From: Ochotona curzoniae
Taxonomy: Eukaryota; Chordata; Mammalia; Lagomorpha; Ochotonidae
Length of the DNA stretch: 64,000 bases
Assembly: GCF_017591425.1 (NCBI RefSeq)
Contig: NW_024464918.1
Span: 28,052,001 to 28,116,000 of the forward strand
Direction of reading: 5' to 3'
Below the pieces are notes generated by a model. It worked only from the letters and a program-made list of their open reading frames with translations, had not been told where the DNA came from and did no database searches. The stretch's first letter is position 1. Each line of letters begins with the position of its first letter. Positions 57,701 to 64,000 of the stretch are shown one piece after another. The translations under genes and the position numbers were made by a program.

Positions 57701-58032
57701 TTTTTTAAAGAGACATTTTTCATTTCAAAAATAAAAATTACAGAGACAGAAGTAGATAAAGAGGGAGATCTTCCATCCACTGGTTCACTTCCCAATGACC
57801 ACAATAGCCGGGCCTCGGCCGGTCCAAATCCGGAATTGAGAAACCAGGAACGTCTTCCAGGTGTCACACCTGAGCTCAGGATCTGCAGGACTTGGGCCTT
57901 CCTCTGGGGTCTTCCCAGGTCGTTAGCAGGGAGTGGGGTCGGAGTGGGGCTGCTGGGACTCACACCGTTGCTCATGTGGGATGCAGGTGCTACAGGCAAA
58001 GCCTTAGCCAGCTACAGCAGGGCACTGGGTCC
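57701..58032 (-). mobile_element. CSINE, minus strand, with target-site duplication
   Basis: From TTTTTTTAAAGAGACATTTTT through AAATTACAGAGACAGAAG, GGGAGATCTTCCATCCACTGG and GTTAGCAGGGAGTGGG to the head at GGCACTGGGTCC. The flanks CATTCAGTAGTTCT (57687-57700) and CATTCATTAGTTTCT (58033-58047) are a slightly diverged duplication. Confidence 0.85.
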
Positions 58033-58317
58033 CATTCATTAGTTTCTTATGAAGTTTGGTAATGATCTAAATGTTTGACTTATCCCAGGAAGTTATAGCA
58101 TCAGATTAATTATCTTTTCTTCCTCAACTTTCCATAATCTTCAATGTGTTTTTGAATTGGGTGTCATTAATCAAGCATATGTACTTTTATGTGTATCTTG
58201 GTCATTCCTGCTAAACCTGGTTGTAGAAATGCACCCTGAACTCAGGTGTGAAATGCAGAAGCAGCTCCTGGCTTCAAGAACTCGAAACTCCTCCAGGAAC
58301 TTTTTCTTTTTATATAT

Positions 58318-58530
58318 CCATTTCTTTAGGAGGCTGGGAAGCAGAGAGGGGTGGGGGAAACGAAAACAAGGAGGGCGGGGAGAGGAAGAGAGCCCAGATG
58401 TCCTGGCTCAGACCCCAGATGCCCACAATGGCCTGCATGAGAAGATGGCAGAGCTTAAAACTCCACCCAAGACTTCCGGGTGGACTGCAAGGAGTGCAGC
58501 TACGTGAGGCAGCACCTGCTGTGATACAGA
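58318..58530 (-). repeat. Very old CSINE, minus strand
   Basis: CCAGATGCCCACAATGGCC, AACTCCACCCAAGACTTCCGG and GAGGCAGCACCTGCTGTG follow CSINE order in reverse, but the tail is lost among purine-rich sequence. A 116-codon frame across it is spurious. Confidence 0.45.
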
Positions 58531-58683
58531 TCTTTTTTCCTGCCTTCAAAAGTTAACTGAAATGGCAGCTCCCTTGAGACTGCCTTGCAAGTCTTAGGAT
58601 TTGCCAGCCACCATTATCCTCGGAGCCAGTGCCTAGTAATATGTCTCTGTGTGTCTGTGTAACTAGCCCTATGAAAATTTAAC

Positions 58684-58722
58684 CTAAGAATTATGTGTAT
58701 ATATGTGTATATATACACTTAC
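58684..58722. repeat. TATGTG-type simple repeat
   Basis: TATGTGTATATATGTGTATA, with a trailing TACAC, is an AT/GT-rich simple repeat. Confidence 0.85.
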
Positions 58723-58902
58723 CATATAGCATCTCCTTTTATGAAAATGTGAATAGATTGATAAGTCTATTGATTCTGTATCTCTAGAGAAACCTAATAC
58801 AGCTATTTTATGCTTTTATACTAGTGTTATATATTCATAATTATATTATTTTTATTTTAAAATGATTTATTCTTACTTGTATAGAATTAATTCGTACATT
58901 AT

Positions 58903-59035
58903 ACTCAAAATGTTGTCTTTGGACTATAGAAATGACCAGACAACTTGTAATAAATGCAGATTCGAAGGTCCTATCCTCTTAACCCAGGGTCTGAATTCCA
59001 ACGATGTGTTAGGTGAGCTGTGTGCAAAAACATGT
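58903..59035 (+). mobile_element. MER5A-like DNA transposon relic
   Basis: CTCAAAATGTTGTCTTTGGAC, ACAACTTGTAATAAATGCAGATTC and AACCCAGGGTCTGAATTCCAAC correspond in order to the non-autonomous hAT element MER5A. Terminal repeats are not intact. Confidence 0.55.
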
Positions 59036-59287
59036 TGAATAAACACTAGTCAAGAGAAACTCAATGTCAGCAAGGCCATATACTTTAACACTGAAGACAT
59101 GATTCTGGCTGGCTGTGCCGCATTTTCTTCGGTCTTGAGAGTTTGGTCAGTCAAGTTCTCAGGTCATGACATAGTACAGGAAATCATCATTCTGTAGCTC
59201 TTGGTACTAGCAGAAGGCAGTAGTAGTGGAGGAAGTAACAGCAACGAAACACTCCCACTAAAGAGAACTTGAATTCAGTTAGAAGAT

Positions 59288-59400
59288 GTGTTGCATCTGG
59301 ATTTGAACTCTCCTGCCTAGTTGAACAATTTTAATTAAATCACTTTAGCTCTTAGGCTTTATGGTCTTTATTTCTAAATTCTAATTATACATGTGTTTAT
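59288..59400 (+). repeat. MIR-like relic, plus strand
   Basis: CATCTGGATTTGAACTCTCC, AATCACTTTAGCTCTTAGG and GGTCTTTATTTCTAAATTC match the sense MIR order weakly. Confidence 0.4.
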
Positions 59401-59409
59401 TTAATATAG

Positions 59410-60885
59410 GGAAAGTGTGGTCCCAATATGACACTGATGTGGCACTCTGCACTCTGTATTTTTCCTAATTTTAAATGTCCCAGTTTTACAGTTTCTGTTT
59501 AGCTAGTCTGTAAGTGCCAGAAGGCAGTAAGGGACAGTGCGTAAGCATGATGGGCGATGAGCGGAGCACAGCAATGATCAGCAGGACACTTTTGCCTCCA
59601 GTCCATTTCTAACTTGTGAGAAAGGACAGATCAGAGAATCCGCCCTCATCGTGGTTAGCATGGTATAACTCTGTGCCATTAAAACACATTTTAACTGACA
59701 CTCAGGCATCCACATTTTATTTTAAGATCATGTCAGTAATATCTCTCAGGCATTATCCTGCTTGAAAAACATTATTTTGATGAGTTGTCAATTAGTTGAG
59801 TATCAAAATTGAGATCGAGTCAAGTACTAATTCCAAGCCAAAAAATATGTAGCCATAATAAATTCTTCTTCCTGAACTGTTTATTGAAATATATGCTATT
59901 GAAAATCATTGAGTGTCTCCCTTGAAATGTACCATGCAATTAAGATGCAATAATTTAGAAAGTACAAGTTATTTGGAATACCAGGATTGATTTCAATTTG
60001 TGAAAAATTCATTTCCTTTGTTAAAAAAATTAAGGATTTTTAAATAATAGTTTATTGTATTGAATTAAGAAGGGGCAAAAAATAATAGTTCTGATAAATC
60101 AAATGTATGTATCTACAGTAATTTATTTTTGAATGGAAAATAAAAGGCAATGATGAGAAGGTAGGTGAAGGTATGAAGACTTAGGAACGTGGTACAGTGG
60201 GTGAGGAGCTGGATTGGAGTGATTCAGCCTACAAGGAGACGAAAGCAGTGGGGAGCCGTTCAGCTGGGGGTACAAAGTAGAGGATCTGCCAGAACTGCAG
60301 GGCACTGTTTCCATGAAAGTGTGAGACACCTTGTTGTCATTTGGATGAATCACTGATGCTGGCACTGGCAAGCTAGGAATGAAATATTCCAACTGGTTAG
60401 TTCCCTAACCAAAGTGGCAGCCAGCTGAATCATCAGTAGCAGTCCAAACTCCCTTGGCTGCCTTATGTGTCTCTGTTGGTGAGTTCAAGTAAAAGCCAGA
60501 AGTTGGGGATTGGCTCCAATCTTCAAGAATGCATAATTTCTGCATTAATAAGAGAGACCCTGTTGCTAGATAAATATAGAAAAGAATCAGGGAGGATTCT
60601 GTATCAAGGAACTTGTAAATATCAAATAAAAAGTTCACTATCATTACTAGCATTTTCCAAGTAATGGTGTGAGGCTTAGAGACACATGGACTTCATATGA
60701 GGGTCTAGTGCCACTTCATCCATCCCGGTAGTAAACACCCATTGACGTGATCCAAGATCCATGTAGAGTACATTCCTTATTCTGCTTTATGGGCACAGCG
60801 TAGCTGGGCTAGGATTACAGGTACCAGAGCTCTTCAGCCATCTCATTCCAGTGAACATAAGCCTTTGTGCATCTTATAAGAATGA
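59410..60885. other. Unique sequence, no gene seen
   Basis: No supportable exon or repeat family. Confidence 0.35.
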
Positions 60886-60889
60886 AAAG

Positions 60890-60995
60890 CACCAGAATGT
60901 CAGTCTCCAGAGAGCAGAAATAGTCAGTGTTATTCAGCACTGTCAGTGAGGGCCCAGCACAGCCCATACACTAAGGAAACACTGAATGAATGGCA
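60890..60995 (+). repeat. L2 3' end relic, plus strand
   Basis: GTCAGTCTCCAGAGAGCAG and GGCCCAGCACAGCCCATACAC lead into AGGAAACACTGAATGAATGG, the end pattern of LINE-2. Confidence 0.55.
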
Positions 60996-60999
60996 CAAT

Positions 61000-63900
61000 G
61001 GGTAAGAATTGCAGCTACAGTGAAATTATGACTGCTACTAATGAATAGCTCATGGGAGAATTTCCATGCAAAATGAAATTCTGAATACCCAGCTGTGAAA
61101 ACAGTTTCACACAAAACATTGGTATTCTTACATATATTACGAGATCTTTCCATTTACTAGTTATAGTTTAACATCTGATTACATCATTCTATGCATAAAA
61201 GTTTGCTTATGTACTTCTCTACTTTTGTTGTTTCTGAGATTTTGTTATTTTGTTATTGATAAACACTGACATATTTTATAAAGAATGATATTTTCTTATA
61301 ATAGATTAAAAATGTATTTAGGTGACTTGATATGGAATGTAAATATAAAATGAACCTGTTGCTAGAGGACACACAGAGAGAGCAGTGTGTAATCCATCGG
61401 ACCAATATAGCGATAGATGGAAGGACTGTGAATGAAACATATGCATGGCACTGACGTGAATCTGGCAAAGGTAGGATGTTGCTTTGGACAAAGCACTGTA
61501 AGCTTCAAAGAGCACTGCACTAAATTCCCATCTTTTCTGAATCCAAGTCTATGTGAAACTCAAGGAAAGTGGACCCCACACTGCCCGAAGGTACAGTGGT
61601 GTCAGGAAGTGTCATCTGTGGACCACCCAATGCGCACATGAAATGGATAATGAACGCATTGGTCCCAGCTCTGCATCAGTTCAGAGGAAGAGCGACCAAC
61701 ATTCAGCTGACATTCTTACCCACCAAGTCCCTGATCTGATTCTCACAAGGATTACTTCAGTAGTCTCTAGCAATTAATAATCTGAAGGATTACATTGTTG
61801 TATCTTTTTACGAAGGAGAAAATGATGTTAGAATATGATATGTGCTGTTCTTTTGTGTTCGTGATATTTAACACCAGCACTCTTAAAAGTGTATAGCCTT
61901 CCAAGTCAAATTAGTTTGTCATGGTATTATTATTATTTACTCAAGAAAAGCCTAGATCTACCTTGAAGAGTCCATCTGTGTGCACACCTGTGACTTGTCA
62001 CCTCTTTGCAGCAGGTTCTCCATCAGGCATTACACTTCTTTGCTGCATTACTCCTCCAGCAGCAAAGCAAACACCACCCCATGGAAGCCCGAGAACAAGC
62101 TGTCGGTTGGGAGAGGATTTAATTCAAGTGGATCATTGTTTAGCGTTATGTAACCTCACTGAGTGCAGACACACTACGTTCTGTGTCAGTCTTCTCCTGT
62201 ACTTTCGTTTAGTGCCTTATTTCAGATGAATTCCGTGAGTGCTGCGCTTTAGGTGTGTGAGAAACACAGTTGCTAACTTGCATTTCTCCATTTGCCTCGA
62301 TCTTTATTTATAAGTACAGCTTCCTTCTTTAAACCAAAATGCAAATCATCAGAATCTTCAGCAAATACTTCTCTCTGGCAACAGCGAATTATCTTCAGGA
62401 GCTTTTTCAAGCCTTAGGAGTTGAATAATCACTACTTCTATCTGGGTTGCTTCTCAATAGCTGTCTGTGTATAGAACAAATTAAGTAAGAAAGATGAGGA
62501 CGAACGAAACAAGCCAAATAGACAAGTAAATTAACAAAGGAACAGAAACATCAGCTCTAACAGGGGAGATGCTGGGCATGTTGCCCTTTATATAATTTAT
62601 TCTCCTGAGGAGCAGAAATAGCTGTCACCATACCAATGTGAAAGAGAAAAAAATGTGTAGAAAATGAAGGTAAACATTATGTAAAGCATGCCATTTTTTT
62701 TGTCCTATTACTATATAAAGTTCTTTTGTTGTATTTTTAAAGGGCAAATTAGTAGCAAAAGGGGAAATTTAATTCTTTGAGTAATCTTTTTGGAGCTGTT
62801 TTATACCTAAACTGAGGTGGTTTTTAGACAGACCGTTATAGCTAAGCATGACTTACGCTTCAGGATAATCTTACTAAGGTACAACCTAAGATAAGTTCCA
62901 CTAGTTAAGTTCCTAGATGTCAGAGCATCTGGGATTCCTGTGTTCCTCAATACTCAATCTTACAGAAACACCATCTGTAGAAGCAGCATGTACCCTCCAG
63001 TGTTTAAGGAAGAGTGGCATGTAGCAGTCCACAAAGTTCTATGCCATATCTATACTTTGAGCTTCCAAAAGCTAGAAAATATCAATATCAGAGAGTCTAC
63101 AATGAAAATCTATTTCATTTTTTATTAATTGGAAAAGAGAAACAATGAAAGTGATTGAGTTGGTAAAGCGTCAGATAAGCAATGAAAACAGTCCACCAAG
63201 TACCACATATTTAAAGTGAGAGAAGATGGGCTTTGCATAGAGATTAGCAAACCGAGAAGTGAAATACATTGCAGTATACATCTCTGCGCTGGAAAATCAA
63301 GGGCCCTAATGACACTGGTAAATATACCTGACCAGTGCAGTACTAGATGTTTTAGCACTGCCTGTGACCTCCAACTCATGATGCAATTAAAGAGCAGAAT
63401 GCTGGACCTGTGACTGTTGCTGAAGGACTAGGGGAGACGAGGATGGGGCCAAGTGTGGAGGGAGGAAGCCCTGTACCTACGAAGTCGTATCATGGAAAGT
63501 GATAATAACAAGGAAATGGGGGATAAAAAGAGTTTTGGATAAAACAGAGTAAGGGCAGTGGATGTGACTCATTAATTGTGACAAGCATATGAATATGAGA
63601 TGTTAACAGAACTAGGGAGAAGGTTATGACTGCTGCATGCTTTTTGTAAATTTATGGAAAAAACGTGATTGTTAACAATCATTGCAGTGTGCCATTTCAC
63701 TACATTTGCAACTCATTTATAACTATGGACCGACCCAAGCAAGACTGAAAAAAAAGGCACTTCCACTTCTTTGATATTATTTTAAGATTAGAAGCATGGA
63801 GCTCTGTTTTTACATTTGGTTTTGAAATATCTATTAGTTTATTATGAGCAATATTGTGAGTAACAATTTTTAAACAATTTTTAATTGTTTATTATCCTTT

Positions 63901-64000
63901 ACTAAACACTTTAAAATGTAGGATCTATCTGTCTACCTTCTGCCTGTCTCAGTTTTATGCTTAGAAAGACTGTCCCTTCTAGATCTTTTTCACATGTACA
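61000..64000. other. AT-rich unique sequence, no gene seen
   Basis: I see no exon, RNA gene or young repeat in the last 3 kb. A short internal duplication of ACAATTTTTA lies near 63863-63882. Confidence 0.4.

Overview
The window is vertebrate nuclear DNA from a lagomorph, most likely a pika (Ochotona). About thirty copies or fragments of the lagomorph tRNA-derived SINE (CSINE, also called the C repeat) lie on both strands. The best-preserved copies carry the conserved GGATCCCATATGGG block, a GGTTCTAATCC B-box and a tail of AATAAA repeats ending in TCTT. The pika assignment rests on remembered subfamily differences from rabbit and is an inference. There are no bacterial-type operons, no long intact reading frames and no CRISPR or phage features. 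The many short ORFs are chance frames or lie inside repeats.

Layout. From 1 to 9.3 kb the DNA is AT-rich, with a MIR, older CSINEs and a degenerate array of roughly 58-bp units near 4.0-4.5 kb. From 9.3 to 10.5 kb lies the 3' part of a minus-strand LINE-1 with a young CSINE inserted into it. From 11.9 to 12.8 kb there is the 3' end of a plus-strand old LINE-1. From about 17.3 to 22.5 kb lies a long, decayed minus-strand LINE-1 interrupted by three CSINEs. It is followed by a clear CpG-rich island (23.2-23.7 kb) with a palindromic CRE motif just beyond it. From 24 to 31 kb there are more CSINEs, one of them splitting a LINE-1 fragment, and two MIRs. At 32.48-32.60 kb lies the best candidate exon in the window: 118 nt, open, between a strong 3' splice site and a GTAAGT donor. 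From 33 to 64 kb the sequence is mostly unique, with CSINEs, a possible minus-strand retrocopy ending in a poly-A tail (43.8-44.3 kb), LINE-1 3' ends, a 54-bp tandem duplication, a 38-bp x 3 minisatellite, a MER5A-like DNA transposon remnant and L2/MIR relics.

Interpretation. The window looks like intronic or intergenic sequence, possibly a long intron on the plus strand around the candidate exon. I could not identify the protein that exon would encode. I found no new multi-gene system. The items most worth checking are the candidate exon, the CpG island, the possible retrocopy and the ~58-bp array.
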